Positions 1 to 8,626 of a stretch of DNA of 64,000 bases are shown in pieces. Every line of letters starts with the position of its first letter. Position 1 is the first letter of the stretch. Position numbers and translations under genes: made by a program. Below the pieces are notes generated by a model that made no database searches, had not been told where the DNA came from, and saw only the letters and a program-made list of their open reading frames with translations. Source of the DNA: Lentisphaerae bacterium ADurb.Bin082 (GTDB taxonomy: Bacteria > Verrucomicrobiota > Lentisphaeria > Oligosphaerales > Oligosphaeraceae); the NCBI GenBank assembly GCA_002070945.1, contig MWEG01000023.1, positions 168,141 to 232,140 on the forward strand, given 5' to 3'.

Positions 1-320
1 GATCGTTGCCGAAAAAAGAGACGGCTTTGATAACAAGCTCGGGTCGGAAACGCTGCGGCTTCCGTCCAAACATCAACAAACCGGCCAAGTTCAGCCTTTC
101 TTCGCGTACGAGTCCCAGATTATTCAGCAGCCGACCGATTGTGATGCCTTCTTTCTCCAAGGCTTCATCCAAGCCTTGGCCGTGATTACGCAAAAAGAAC
201 TCGCCGAAATGATCCTTGTCCAGATCGGCGGCGCTAGTGGCCATTGACCGGCAGTTCATCAGCGTAAACCAAGTGAGATGCTTGTTTCCATAGCTGATAG
301 ATTTTCTTTTCTAAGGTCAT
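1..320 (-). pseudogene. Fragment of AlbA-type ATP-binding protein, frameshifted and cut by window edge
   Basis: Reading the minus strand from an ATG at 320 (AGGGAGG nine bases upstream) gives MTLEKKIYQLWKQASHLVYA followed by DELPVNGH and a stop at 234. One frame over, the sequence continues as TSAADLDKDHFGEF and then LNLAGLLMFGRKPQRFRPE up to the window edge. The join resembles the central region of AlbA_2/HATPase_c_4 'putative transcriptional regulator' proteins, where DExPVxGAxxxDLD runs into a helical region and LTNAGLLLFGxxPQRF. Restoring one base (GGC GCC in place of GGCC near 239) would give PVNGATSAADLD, so a 1-bp deletion is likely. The N-terminal AlbA domain is absent because an in-frame TAA lies 18 bases upstream of the ATG. 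I read it as a decayed remnant; a sequencing error at the frameshift cannot be excluded. Confidence 0.6.
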
Positions 321-380
321 CCCGGCAGTCCTCCCTTAGTCCATTCTCCTCGGCGTTACTCCATTGCCAGGCGCAATGTT

Positions 381-407
381 ATGTAAAAATCTATAGTTAC
401 TTTACAT
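381..407. promoter_or_regulatory. Dyad ATGTAAA-N13-TTTACAT
   Basis: A perfect 7-bp inverted repeat with a 13-bp AT-rich centre (CTATAG inside) lies between the 3' end of the glycosidase gene and the start of the minus-strand AlbA fragment. It could be an operator for that fragment's ancestor or a weak hairpin. The function is inferred only from symmetry and position. Confidence 0.3.
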
Positions 408-456
408 GTCCACCGTCACCTGTCAAGATTGGCCACACATGGAAACGGCAGGCTGT

Positions 457-2076
457 TCAATACTGCACAACAATAGTGTCGCCAGCAACAAGCGAGTCAA
501 CGCAGGCGTAGTGGCTTTGTCCGACTAATTCGTCGTGCCAGGCAGTAGGCTGTCCATTGCGCGACACGGCGCTGGCGCTAGCGCCGGCAGGCAGATACAG
601 GCGCAACTTGGCGTTGTGATGGTCGGAGAACAATTTTACGCTCAGGCTGCGGGCTTGGTAATCTGCGGCAAAGTCGTACTCGACGGCCTTACCGCTGCAA
701 GCATATTCCAGCCTGACGCTGGCGCACGGCTCGTGGGCAGCGGCAAAGCGCGGCGACAGCGTGACGTCGGCGAAGAGCTTGTCGTTGTCGACGACGCCAG
801 CAAGGCCAGCGCATTGGGCATGCATGAGTTCGGCGCCGCACCAGCAGCGGGGACCACCGCCGATGTCCTGGCCTTCCCAGTCGTAGAGGAAGGCAACCTT
901 GCCGTCGCGGCTGATTTTGCGCGCCATGCGCTTGAGAATGTCCACGCCGTAGGATTCCTCGCCGGTTTCGAAGGCGCCGAGGGCGAGCTGTCCAGCGACG
1001 AATGGCGCGATGGCGCCATTGACATACTGGCCGGCCTTGCGGCTGTGAAACATCGGGTAAGGCGGCTCAAGATTACGGAAGTCGTCGTATTCGCCTTGGT
1101 ATTTGTCACGCATGGCGCGATAGGCGGCGATGACGCGCTTTTTTTCGGCGAAACTGAGGATATTGCGGTTAAGGGCGTAGGCGTTGGAAAGACTCATTTG
1201 TCGCTCTTCGTCAACGCCGTAGTCAACAGGATCAAGGGCAAGGAAATGGCGGAAGAAATCGCCATTCCAAAGCAAAGTCATGATGCGTTCGCGGAGTGCA
1301 GCGGCCAATTCCTCATGGCGCTGCGCAGCGGCGTCATCGCCGAGATAGCGGTGGAGCTTGGCCATGATGAGCCTGGCGTTGTAGAGGCCAGTGTTGTCGC
1401 CGTGGAAGATACCCATGGGATCATCGGGGTGTATGGCGCGGTCATAGCTGGAGCGCATATTGTCCAGAAAATCCCAGGTATCAAGAGTGCGTGGGCGTTT
1501 GACGAGCTGGTAGTGACTGTCCCAGCGGAGCGGGTCGCTGCATACATAGTCGAGGCCTTTTTCGAGTTTGGGCATGGCTTGGGCGAGCCACTGGTCATCG
1601 CCGGTAGCCTGCCAGATCATATAGACTCCTTCGACCATCAGGTATTCGATGTCGGCTTCAAGCTCCAAGCGGCAAAGACCAAAGTCCATGCCCTCTTCAT
1701 AATAGCAACATTCAGGCGAGGACATCTGCGTGATCACGCCATTTCTGACCCAAGGCCGGCCAGAGTGCATGTCGCTCACCGGAGCGATGATTTCGTAGAA
1801 AAAGCCCTTGTCATGCTGCTTTTCCAGCAGGAGGTCAGGGAAACTGCGGAGATCCTTCTCAGTGTAGCGGAACCCCTTCATGGTCAGGACGTAATCGCGT
1901 ATCCAGTTCAAATTGACGCGAATGAGCCGGTCGCCATAAATAAACACACGGTTGTTGAATTTCATCGCCCCTTCGCAGAAGCCGAAGAGGAGCGACAGCA
2001 CCTCGCCGTGGTAAGAAGTGGTGGCGTTGGGGATGTTCCCAGTGGCAATGTAGCTGCCTGGCAAACGATTAGTCAT
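457..2076 (-). CDS. Cytoplasmic alpha/alpha six-hairpin glycosidase-like protein
   Basis: The protein is 539 aa with no signal peptide. The ATG is preceded by GGAG six bases upstream. An all-helical middle section (about residues 130-420) has the spaced aromatic and acidic motifs of six-hairpin glycosidases (MGH1/amylo-alpha-1,6-glucosidase-like), for example WDSHYQL, GIFHGDNTGLYNARL and WNGDFFRHFL. The last ~90 residues look like a small beta-sandwich (YDFAADYQARSLSVKLF, RLYLPAGASA). Such enzymes trim glucans or other oligosaccharides, but the substrate cannot be told. It stands alone, with a GGCAAA-G-TTTGCC palindrome 55 bp upstream. The long open frame on the opposite strand is a shadow of its GC-rich codons. 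Confidence 0.6.
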   Translation of the reverse strand: MTNRLPGSYIATGNIPNATTSYHGEVLSLLFGFCEGAMKFNNRVFIYGDRLIRVNLNWIRDYVLTMKGFRYTEKDLRSFPDLLLEKQHDKGFFYEIIAPVSDMHSGRPWVRNGVITQMSSPECCYYEEGMDFGLCRLELEADIEYLMVEGVYMIWQATGDDQWLAQAMPKLEKGLDYVCSDPLRWDSHYQLVKRPRTLDTWDFLDNMRSSYDRAIHPDDPMGIFHGDNTGLYNARLIMAKLHRYLGDDAAAQRHEELAAALRERIMTLLWNGDFFRHFLALDPVDYGVDEERQMSLSNAYALNRNILSFAEKKRVIAAYRAMRDKYQGEYDDFRNLEPPYPMFHSRKAGQYVNGAIAPFVAGQLALGAFETGEESYGVDILKRMARKISRDGKVAFLYDWEGQDIGGGPRCWCGAELMHAQCAGLAGVVDNDKLFADVTLSPRFAAAHEPCASVRLEYACSGKAVEYDFAADYQARSLSVKLFSDHHNAKLRLYLPAGASASAVSRNGQPTAWHDELVGQSHYACVDSLVAGDTIVVQY

Positions 2077-2131
2077 GACGGCTCCATTAAATTCCAGTAC
2101 TCAAGCACAGTGGGTAAGTAGACGATGAGCT

Positions 2132-2144
2132 GGCAAAGTTTGCC
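2132..2144. promoter_or_regulatory. Palindrome GGCAAAGTTTGCC upstream of glycosidase
   Basis: A 6-1-6 perfect inverted repeat 55 bp upstream of the minus-strand glycosidase start. Size and position fit a repressor operator, but no matching site was found elsewhere in the window. Confidence 0.3.
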
Positions 2145-2278
2145 CACCAACATCCCCGGCGGCCCTTCGCGAAGTATACGGTGCATCTCGCCTGCTCTCA
2201 TTAGCGACAAAAAAATCGCGGCCGGAGTCTCGGTTGCAAGGCTTTGGCCTTGTGCGCCGAGCTGCTCCGGCCGAAGAA

Positions 2279-2297
2279 CCTGGGGTCTGTCCCCAGG
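2279..2297 (-). terminator. Stem-loop CCTGGGG-TCTGT-CCCCAGG, possible terminator
   Basis: A perfect 7-bp GC-rich stem with a 5-nt loop, 25 nt past the stop of the minus-strand lipoprotein gene. In that direction it is followed only by TTCTT, so it is a weak intrinsic terminator candidate. Confidence 0.45.
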
Positions 2298-2321
2298 TCA
2301 GTCACGCTGTGTCAGCCTGCT

Positions 2322-2633
2322 TCAGTCGCCATAGACGACGCATTCATACTTGCCGATGACGCCAAGGATGTTGCGCGCCTTCCAATCGACGTGATGAATT
2401 TTCGTGATGTTGCCATTTTTGCAGGCTTGCTCGATCGAGGCGTCGCCGATGGCGACCAGGCCCAGGATGGACTCGCATTGCGACCGGCCGACCTTGCTGT
2501 AGCTCGCCTGGCTGGTGACGCCCGCCGGCAGGCTGACTTCCGTGAAGATGGTGCCCACCGGATACGGTGTCGCACACCCACTCAACAGACCGATAATTGC
2601 CGCACATCCAAGAGCCAAGAATGTCTTGCGCAT
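2322..2633 (-). CDS. TRL-like small lipoprotein
   Basis: I chose the ATG at 2633 because AAAGGAGGAA lies just before it and it opens a clean lipoprotein signal: MRK, hydrophobic stretch, then LSGC with the lipidated Cys at residue 20. The 103-aa product resembles TRL-like lipoproteins (tRNA-associated-locus family): a short N-terminal stretch (TPYPVGTIFTEV), SxxGRSQCESILGLVAIGDASI, then KNGNITKIHHVD. It would be anchored in a membrane facing the periplasm. The family has no settled function. It sits 60 bp after the ddl gene on the same strand and may be cotranscribed with it. Confidence 0.7.
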   Translation of the reverse strand: MRKTFLALGCAAIIGLLSGCATPYPVGTIFTEVSLPAGVTSQASYSKVGRSQCESILGLVAIGDASIEQACKNGNITKIHHVDWKARNILGVIGKYECVVYGD

Positions 2634-2692
2634 GATTGCTTCCTCCTTTGTCGATATGTGTTGCCAACTCACCAAGGCGGCCGACGAGCAGC

Positions 2693-3799
2693 TCATCGGC
2701 TCGACGGTCGGCCTTGACGTATCAATTTACACGTCCCTTCGTGTTTATCAATGCATAATTGCAGCAATCGGCGGACTAAATCAGGATATGAAACCCCGGA
2801 CAGCCCGTGCAGGCGCGGATACATGCTGATGCTGGTGAAGCCAGGAATCGTGTTGACTTCGTTCAGCACCCAGGCGCCGTCAGGCCGCAAGAAAAAGTCC
2901 ACCCTGGCCATGCCTGCGCAATCAAGAGCCTCGTAGACCCGTTTGGCCAGCGCCTGCACTTCCGCGACCTGCGCTGGCGTCAAGTCAGCTGGCGCACGCA
3001 ATTCTGCGCCGTCTGCCATCGTGTATTTGGCTTCATACGAATAGAAGCCGACCTTAGGGATGACTTCGCCAGGCACAGCGCAAAAAAGCTCGTGGTTGCC
3101 GAGTACGGCGCATTCAATCTCGCGGCCGACGACGTACTCCTCCACCAGGACTTTTTCGTCATATTGGAAGGCTTCGGCTAGGGCGCTCTCCAAGGCTTCG
3201 GCCGACATCGCCTTGGATGCTCCGACCGAAGACCCGCCGCCGGCTGGCTTGACGAACACAGGCAGGCCAAGCTGCGCCGCGATCTCGTCACACCCCGGCT
3301 GACTCGCGCCTGCCCGCAGGCAAAGACCGCGCGCCGTCCTGATTCCAGCTTCATGCAACAGCCGCTTAGTGATCGCCTTGTCCATGCAAATAGCGGAGCT
3401 GGCAATGCCGCAGCCGACGCAAGGGCAATTCAGCATCTGCGCCAGCCCCTGGAACGCCCCGTCCTCGCCATTGGCGCCATGCAAAACCGGAAACAAAACC
3501 TCGAAAAACTGCCGTTGGCCAGGGTTCTCGAGTTCAACCAGCGCCGCCCCGGCTGGCAGCCGCACTGGAAAAACCGGAACGCCGCCAGGCGCCAGCGCAA
3601 TGCGGTCAGCATCACTGCCGTTGACGTGGAAAACACCGTCTGGATACCAATGCCATCCTCCCTGCTGATCAATCCCCACAACAAGGACATCATACTCGTC
3701 ACGCGGAATCGCAGCCGCGACATTGATGGCCGACAACAACGACACCTGGTGCTCAGTCGATTGACCGCCGCAGACCAGACAAATCGCCTTCTTTTTCAT
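2693..3799 (-). CDS. ddl: D-alanine--D-alanine ligase
   Basis: A 368-aa ATP-grasp ligase that joins two D-alanines for the peptidoglycan stem peptide in the cytoplasm. Visible motifs are GGQSTEHQVS (residues 11-20, with the D-Ala1-binding Glu16), the HGANGEDG loop (108-115), KPAGGGSSVGASK (184-196), VEEYVVGREIE and the metal-binding LNEVNTIPGFT (312-322). The omega loop reads FYSYEAKYT (252-260). The Lys-Tyr pair is typical of D-Ala-D-Ala rather than D-Ala-D-lactate enzymes, so no vancomycin-resistance role is indicated. Length fits the DdlA type. It lies away from any cell-wall cluster, next to a small lipoprotein gene. Confidence 0.95.
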   Translation of the reverse strand: MKKKAICLVCGGQSTEHQVSLLSAINVAAAIPRDEYDVLVVGIDQQGGWHWYPDGVFHVNGSDADRIALAPGGVPVFPVRLPAGAALVELENPGQRQFFEVLFPVLHGANGEDGAFQGLAQMLNCPCVGCGIASSAICMDKAITKRLLHEAGIRTARGLCLRAGASQPGCDEIAAQLGLPVFVKPAGGGSSVGASKAMSAEALESALAEAFQYDEKVLVEEYVVGREIECAVLGNHELFCAVPGEVIPKVGFYSYEAKYTMADGAELRAPADLTPAQVAEVQALAKRVYEALDCAGMARVDFFLRPDGAWVLNEVNTIPGFTSISMYPRLHGLSGVSYPDLVRRLLQLCIDKHEGTCKLIRQGRPSSR

Positions 3800-3975
3800 G
3801 AAATGCTCGACTCCCGCGCCAAATGGAACTACGCAACAGCAATAAAAAATCGTTTCATATCACCCGAACTGAACCAGCCATGAAACGCCGCAGGCACTAC
3901 CCCAGAATGACGCCTGGCTTCTCGGCGCATCCTGGGAAAACAGCTCTCCTGGCAAAGCAACATGGGCAGCTACGA

Positions 3976-4749
3976 CTACCGAAATTTTTCCGGTTCCCGG
4001 CGCATGGCAGCAGCAAGGTCAGCCAAGGCTTCGTTCATGCCTTCTTGCATGCCTTCCGGATAACCGATAAAAAGATTGTCTCTGTTGTAGTATCCGCCGA
4101 AGACCTTGCTGCTGTACTTGCTGAACGGATACCGCCAGACCACCTGGCCGGCATTGCTGAGTACCAATTCTATATCAAGGCTGTTGCCAGCCACGCCTTT
4201 GGGCAAGGCCATCACATACCAAGGCACAATGGCCAGGAAGGATATCCCATAAGTAATTTTAGACAAGGTCATTTTCGTGCCTAAGAGGCGGCAATCCAGC
4301 ACTAGGCTGCCTGCAGGAATCTCAGCAGGGGCTGGTTCGACGCGGCTGAAAAGCCGTGACTGCGTCGTGCTATAGTAAACTGCCTCTGTCAACGTGTCGC
4401 ATACCGGCACAAATCCTCTGCGCTTCGGCTCGTCTTCCCTTGGAAACGAAAACTGGGGCTGAAAGGCGCGCCGCCATTTTTGTTCCGGATGCTCAATCGA
4501 CCCCGTGCTGAACGGGACCAAGGGAATCATAGCAAGATTGGACCTTTTCAGTGAATTGTACTCAGGAGGGCGTTCGTCGCTAAACGGAACGACATACACG
4601 GGACGGTTCACAAGAACATCCGGCTCGGAATACAAATTTCCGGCGTTGATAGGATAGACGAATCCCTTGTTCATGCATCCGCTCACTACCCCAACCAACA
4701 GCACCACCACACCAAGGCACAAACTTCTCGGCAGCATACGGGCAAACAT
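3976..4749 (-). CDS. Putative outer-membrane-type lipoprotein, unknown function
   Basis: The ATG at 4749 is preferred over one six codons upstream because GGAAGGAG ends about eight bases before it. The product is 257 aa. A signal sequence with two arginines and a long hydrophobic run ends in VVSGC (Cys25), a lipobox. The rest is a soluble domain containing VYVVPFSDERPPEYN and ALADLAAAM, reminiscent of lipoproteins that report or set surface components, but I recognise no named family. It is divergent from the polyene operon across a 376-bp intergenic region, so the two may share control sequences. Confidence 0.55.
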   Translation of the reverse strand: MFARMLPRSLCLGVVVLLVGVVSGCMNKGFVYPINAGNLYSEPDVLVNRPVYVVPFSDERPPEYNSLKRSNLAMIPLVPFSTGSIEHPEQKWRRAFQPQFSFPREDEPKRRGFVPVCDTLTEAVYYSTTQSRLFSRVEPAPAEIPAGSLVLDCRLLGTKMTLSKITYGISFLAIVPWYVMALPKGVAGNSLDIELVLSNAGQVVWRYPFSKYSSKVFGGYYNRDNLFIGYPEGMQEGMNEALADLAAAMRREPEKFR

Positions 4750-4986
4750 TTTTTCCACTCCTTCCATCTGATTCTGTCATAACCATATAACGGGCCGCTG
4801 GCAAGAAAAACGCCAAAACTCCAGCCCTCTATTCATTCATCCGCACAATCGCCACCCCCGGGTGTCCAAGCTGAACAAGACCTAAAGAAGATCAGCGCCA
4901 GGCCAAAAAACGAAACGCAGCATTTTATAGATATTACTTTATGGCGCCCTGGTGCCTTTGCAAATCCCTATCTGTCATCTTAAAGT

Positions 4987-5015
4987 TTGACTTCCCATTG
5001 CCTTTGCATTAAATT
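4987..5015 (+). promoter_or_regulatory. Sigma-70-type promoter of the polyene operon
   Basis: TTGACT at 4987-4992 and TAAATT at 5010-5015 are separated by 17 bp in an AT-rich block. This is the only good match upstream of the 22-kb gene run and would leave a leader of roughly 100 nt before the TTG start at 5126. Confidence 0.6.
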
Positions 5016-5051
5016 TTATCTTTTTTAACCAAACATCACGTTTTCAGAACA

Positions 5052-5082
5052 CCGCCAGCCTAGGGAACGCCCGTCTTGGCGG
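5052..5082 (+). promoter_or_regulatory. Leader hairpin CCGCCA/TGGCGG
   Basis: A 6-bp perfect GC stem with a 19-nt loop lies in the predicted 5' leader of the polyene operon. It could influence early transcription or translation; the short stem makes this speculative. Confidence 0.25.
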
Positions 5083-5125
5083 CTATCGGTCGCACAACGC
5101 CGGCCGGAGACGGCGAGGCACAACC

Positions 5126-5860
5126 TTGAATACCACCCAAAAAACGGCACTTATCATCGGCGGCAGCCGCGGCATCGGCCGGGCGACGGCCCTGCGATTG
5201 GCGCGCGACGGCTATGCCATCATCGCCACTTGCCGACAGGAATCCGCAGCCAGCGCTGAGCTGGCTGACGGCGTCGCGGCCTGCGGCGTCCCTTTCACCC
5301 TGCTCACCTTCGACGTCGGCGACCGCGACGAGGCCCGCCGCCAGCTCGAAGGCGCGTTCGGCGAAGGCGGAGCACCGGATGTGGCCGTCTTCAACGCTGG
5401 CCAGGCTGACGACAACTTATTCGCATTCATGACGCCGGCGCAATGGTCTGACGTCCTGCGAACCAACTTAGATGGCTTCTACAACACTATCCAGCCCCTT
5501 GTCTTCGGCATGCTGGCGCGGAAAAGCGGCCGCATCATCGCGATCAGCTCTGCCTCTGGCCAGACCGGCCAGGCCGGCCAAGTCAACTATTCCGCTGCCA
5601 AGGCCGGCCTGATTGGCGCAGTCAAGGCCCTGGCCCGCGAAGTCGGGCGCAAAGGCGTCTTAGTCAACGCCATCGCGCCTGGTCTGATTGAAACCGACAT
5701 GACCAAGGAACTCCCCAAAGAGCGCATCCTGCCACTGATACCGCTGGCGCGGGCTGGAGTCGCCAATGAAGTCGCCGGCGTAGTCAGCTTCCTCTGCGGT
5801 CCGGACAGCACCTATATTCATGGTCAAGTCATCGCAGTCAACGGCGGACTGGTGATGTGA
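5126..5860 (+). CDS. 3-oxoacyl-ACP reductase (FabG/ApeQ-like SDR)
   Basis: A 244-aa classical short-chain dehydrogenase that reduces the beta-keto group of an ACP-bound chain with NADPH. Motifs are GGSRGIG (12-18) for cofactor binding, NAG (90-92), Asn114, and the Ser142-Tyr155-Lys159 catalytic set (SSASG then NYSAAKAG). The C-terminus VNGG is the usual tetramer end. The start is TTG with GAGG eight bases upstream; no better ATG is near. It is the first gene of the 22-kb polyene operon and the next gene begins three bases after its stop. It is the only ketoreductase in the operon, so it should serve every elongation cycle. Confidence 0.88.
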   Translation: MNTTQKTALIIGGSRGIGRATALRLARDGYAIIATCRQESAASAELADGVAACGVPFTLLTFDVGDRDEARRQLEGAFGEGGAPDVAVFNAGQADDNLFAFMTPAQWSDVLRTNLDGFYNTIQPLVFGMLARKSGRIIAISSASGQTGQAGQVNYSAAKAGLIGAVKALAREVGRKGVLVNAIAPGLIETDMTKELPKERILPLIPLARAGVANEVAGVVSFLCGPDSTYIHGQVIAVNGGLVM

Positions 5861-5863
5861 CCC

Positions 5864-7342
5864 ATGACAAACAAGGCTTCCAAACCGCATTCCCTGGTTG
5901 TCGGCAGCGGCGCCGGCGGCATGACTATGGCCGTGCTGCTGGCCTTGGCTGGCCGCCGGGTGACGCTGTTGGAGGCGACGCCGCGCGTCGGCGGCCTCCT
6001 GCGCCGCTTCCAGCGCCAAGGCGTGCCGTTTGACACGGGCTTCCATTTCACCGGCGGCTTTGACAATGCCTTCCCCCAAATGCTCGCCATGCTCGGAATC
6101 GCCGACCTGGTCCAGGAAGAACCCTTCCAAAGCACGCTGTGCCTGGCGCCCACTGGCAGCCGCTATGATTGGCCGCGCGGAGTCCGAGCCATCGCCGAAT
6201 ACTTGTCCCAACGCTTCCCAGCTGACCGGGACAAAATCTTCGCCTACTACCAAGCCGAACAGGATGCCTTTGCCAACACCCCCATGTTCGACGTGCGCTG
6301 CGATGCCGAACAACTCAACAGCAGCCCGTCCGAATACGACTTCCTGACTTTAGACGAATTCCTGGATCGACTGGGTATCGCTGGCGAACTGCGCACCGCG
6401 CTCACCGCCAATGCCACCTGCCATGGCACTCCACCCGGCGAATGCTCGGTCAACCACCACTTCCGGATCAGCCATGGCCTGGACAGCCGCATCGCCAGAG
6501 TTCGACGCAGCGGCCGCGCCCTCCTCACCGGCTTCCTGCGCGAAGCCAAACGGCACGGCGTCACCATCCGCACCGGCGTCGTCCCGCGCCGCGGCCTTGA
6601 CCTGGTCAACCGAAACTGCCACCAAATCGAATGCACTGACGGAAGCACCATCGTTTTCGACGATGCCTACTTCGCCATTCACCCCAAGGCCATCCTGAAA
6701 CTGCTTCCCCCGAAAGCCGTCAAAGCGTATTACCGCGAACAAATCGCCGGGCTGCCGGAAACTTGCGGCTTCTTCACCCTGTATGGCGTCCTCGACGCCA
6801 GCCTCGACGTGGAACCGCGGCTGACCTCCTGCCTCAATTCGCTTGACTTGAACCGCATCCTGCGCGGCCAAGAAGAGGCTGCCGCCACCGGCATCGTCAC
6901 AGCGACCGAACAGACCGCTGCTGGCCGCCGCGTCCAGACCATCACGGCCTTTGCCAGCACCGGCCTTGACGCCGCCAAGACCTGGCAGCAAGGACGTGAC
7001 GCAGCGTACCAGGCTGACAAGGCCGCCGCCGAAAAAAGACTCCTGGCCACCATCTACCAGGCGCACCCGGAATACGAGGGCAAGCTGACCGTCCTGGCCA
7101 CGTCCTCACCGCTCACGCATCGCGACTTCATCCCGCCGCTCTCCAGCGCGTATGGCGTGAGGCAATGCGCGGGCGGGCCGCGCCTGTTTGGACGCCTTCC
7201 TGTCCGCAACTGGCACGCCATTGGCCAGAGCGCCTTGGTGCCCGGCGTTTTAGGCGTTATGTTAGTCTCTTTTCTACTTTTCCGACAGGTCATTGGCGAG
7301 GAAACATATCAACGCCTGCTGTCTTCACGCCTGGGAGCATAG
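5864..7342 (+). CDS. FAD-dependent phytoene-desaturase-like oxidoreductase (CrtI family)
   Basis: A 492-aa flavoprotein. The N-terminus has the dinucleotide-binding signature VVGSGAGGM (G14-x-G-x-x-G19), the acidic LLEA end of strand 2, and GGLLRRF plus GVPFDTGFHF, as in the CrtI/CrtO/RetSat family. The C-terminal FAD contact segment and a hydrophobic stretch (GVLGVMLVSFLLF) suggest membrane association. Relatives desaturate, saturate or isomerise long isoprenoid or acyl chains. No phytoene synthase is present, so an acyl or polyene substrate is the sensible inference. CrtI-like enzymes are also known from ladderane-type lipid gene clusters of anammox bacteria. It is translationally close to fabG and the first KS gene. 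Confidence 0.8.
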   Translation: MTNKASKPHSLVVGSGAGGMTMAVLLALAGRRVTLLEATPRVGGLLRRFQRQGVPFDTGFHFTGGFDNAFPQMLAMLGIADLVQEEPFQSTLCLAPTGSRYDWPRGVRAIAEYLSQRFPADRDKIFAYYQAEQDAFANTPMFDVRCDAEQLNSSPSEYDFLTLDEFLDRLGIAGELRTALTANATCHGTPPGECSVNHHFRISHGLDSRIARVRRSGRALLTGFLREAKRHGVTIRTGVVPRRGLDLVNRNCHQIECTDGSTIVFDDAYFAIHPKAILKLLPPKAVKAYYREQIAGLPETCGFFTLYGVLDASLDVEPRLTSCLNSLDLNRILRGQEEAAATGIVTATEQTAAGRRVQTITAFASTGLDAAKTWQQGRDAAYQADKAAAEKRLLATIYQAHPEYEGKLTVLATSSPLTHRDFIPPLSSAYGVRQCAGGPRLFGRLPVRNWHAIGQSALVPGVLGVMLVSFLLFRQVIGEETYQRLLSSRLGA

Positions 7343-7344
7343 TC

Positions 7345-8577
7345 ATGCCAAAAACGCGCGTCGTCATCACAGGAGCCGGGGTAATCAGCTCGTTGGCCCA
7401 CAACCGCCAGGATCTCCTGGCCGCCCTGCTGAACCGCGCCTGCGGCGTCCGCGCCATGCCGGAATGGGCTGACACCCTGCCGCCGGACACTGTCGCCGCC
7501 CCGGTCACCCTTGATCAGGACGCGGTCATGAAAATCGACCGACGCTTTCGCCGTTCCATGGGACCAGCAGCGCTGTTTGCCACCCTGGCGGCTGCCCAGG
7601 CGGTGGCAGAAAGCGGTTTGAGCGAAGACATCCTCGGCTCTGGCCGCGCCGGTTGCGCCGTCAGCTCGACCATGGGCAGCGCATCCAGCATCATGGAATC
7701 CTGCTCGCTCCTGCTCCAAGGCCGCCAGGACTACATCTCCGCCCAGCAATTTTTCAAGAGTGCGGCTCACACCGCCGCCTTCAATGTCGCCAATGCCATG
7801 GGCCTGCGCGGCGTCCAGCTTTCGCCGTGTTCGGCCTGCGCCTCGTCGCTGCAAGCCATTGGCGTCGCCTATGAACAGATTCTGCTCGGCCGCCAGGACG
7901 TCATGCTGGCCGGCGGCAGCGACGAGGTGACCCCGTCCGTGACCCTGACCTTCCAACAGCTGTTCGCCCAGGCCGAAAACAAGGAAAACCGACCGCCTGA
8001 CCAGATTTCGCGGCCGTTTGACGTCGCCCGCACTGGGCTGGTCTGCGGCGAAGGCGCCGGCATCGTCGTGCTGGAGTCGCTGGAACACGCCGTCAGCCGC
8101 GGCGCCCGCATCCTCGCCGAAGTGACTGGCTACGCCACCATGAGCAGCGGCGAACACATCAGCCAGTCTGACCAACGCGCCATTGGCCGCTGCATGACCG
8201 CCGCCTTGGCCGACGCTGACCTGCGGCCGGAAGACGTCGACCTGGTCAGCGCCCATGCGACGGGCACCCGCCAAGGCGACGCCGAAGAAGCAGCGGCGTT
8301 GCGAGACTTGTTCGGCGCCAACACGCCCGTGTCCAGCCTGAAGGGCCATCTCGGCCATACCCTCGCAGCCTCTGGCGCCATTGAATTAGTGGCCGTCCTC
8401 GAAATGCTCGCCCAAAACATCATCGTCGGGACGAAGAATCTGACTGCGGCAGGGCCGGACTGCGCTGGCCTCGACCATGTCCAGGCCAACCGACCCGCCA
8501 GCATCGGCACCTTTGTCAAGAACAGCTTTGCCTTTGGCGGCGTCAGCGCCGTTCTAGTCGGGAAAGCCTTCGCCTGA
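7345..8577 (+). CDS. Beta-ketoacyl-ACP synthase (FabF type), KS 1
   Basis: A 410-aa condensing enzyme starting at the ATG that opens MPKTRVVITGAGVIS; upstream in-frame codons belong to the preceding gene's region. The catalytic triad is complete: Cys165 in SACASS, His304 in SAHATGT and His338 in GHLGH. It would extend an ACP-bound acyl chain by two carbons using malonyl-ACP. It is followed 49 bp later by an ACP gene. The SACASS nucleophile loop (Ser where FabF usually has Gly) and the Ala in AHATGT are mild departures from housekeeping FabF and fit a pathway-specific KS. Confidence 0.9.
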   Translation: MPKTRVVITGAGVISSLAHNRQDLLAALLNRACGVRAMPEWADTLPPDTVAAPVTLDQDAVMKIDRRFRRSMGPAALFATLAAAQAVAESGLSEDILGSGRAGCAVSSTMGSASSIMESCSLLLQGRQDYISAQQFFKSAAHTAAFNVANAMGLRGVQLSPCSACASSLQAIGVAYEQILLGRQDVMLAGGSDEVTPSVTLTFQQLFAQAENKENRPPDQISRPFDVARTGLVCGEGAGIVVLESLEHAVSRGARILAEVTGYATMSSGEHISQSDQRAIGRCMTAALADADLRPEDVDLVSAHATGTRQGDAEEAAALRDLFGANTPVSSLKGHLGHTLAASGAIELVAVLEMLAQNIIVGTKNLTAAGPDCAGLDHVQANRPASIGTFVKNSFAFGGVSAVLVGKAFA

Positions 8578-8626
8578 CTGCCCTTCCCTCGATTTTCTTC
8601 CCATATCGGCAATTAAGGAAAAAATC

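Larger units (their letters stand above)
4750..5125. other. Divergent intergenic region with operon promoter and leader
   Basis: This 376-bp gap separates the lipoprotein gene from the polyene operon. It is AT-rich around 4920-5035, where the promoter lies, and GC-rich after that in the transcribed leader. Apart from the promoter and the hairpin listed separately I see no gene here. Confidence 0.6.

Noticed and set aside
535..2121. 528-codon open frame opposite the glycosidase gene
   Set aside because: It mirrors the real gene in GC-rich DNA, has no ribosome site or recognisable domain, and the minus frame has clear glycosidase motifs.
2693..3799. D-Ala-D-lactate (vancomycin-resistance) ligase
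   Set aside because: The omega loop has Lys-Tyr (FYSYEAKYT), the D-Ala-D-Ala signature, and no vanH/vanX genes are present.
5864..7342. Carotenoid pathway gene
   Set aside because: No phytoene synthase, cyclase or other crt gene is in the window; the neighbours are fatty-acid-type enzymes.
7309..8358. 349-codon minus-strand frame across the first KS gene
   Set aside because: The plus strand encodes an intact Cys-His-His ketosynthase; the reverse frame is low-complexity Gly/Ala/Asp typical of antisense shadows.
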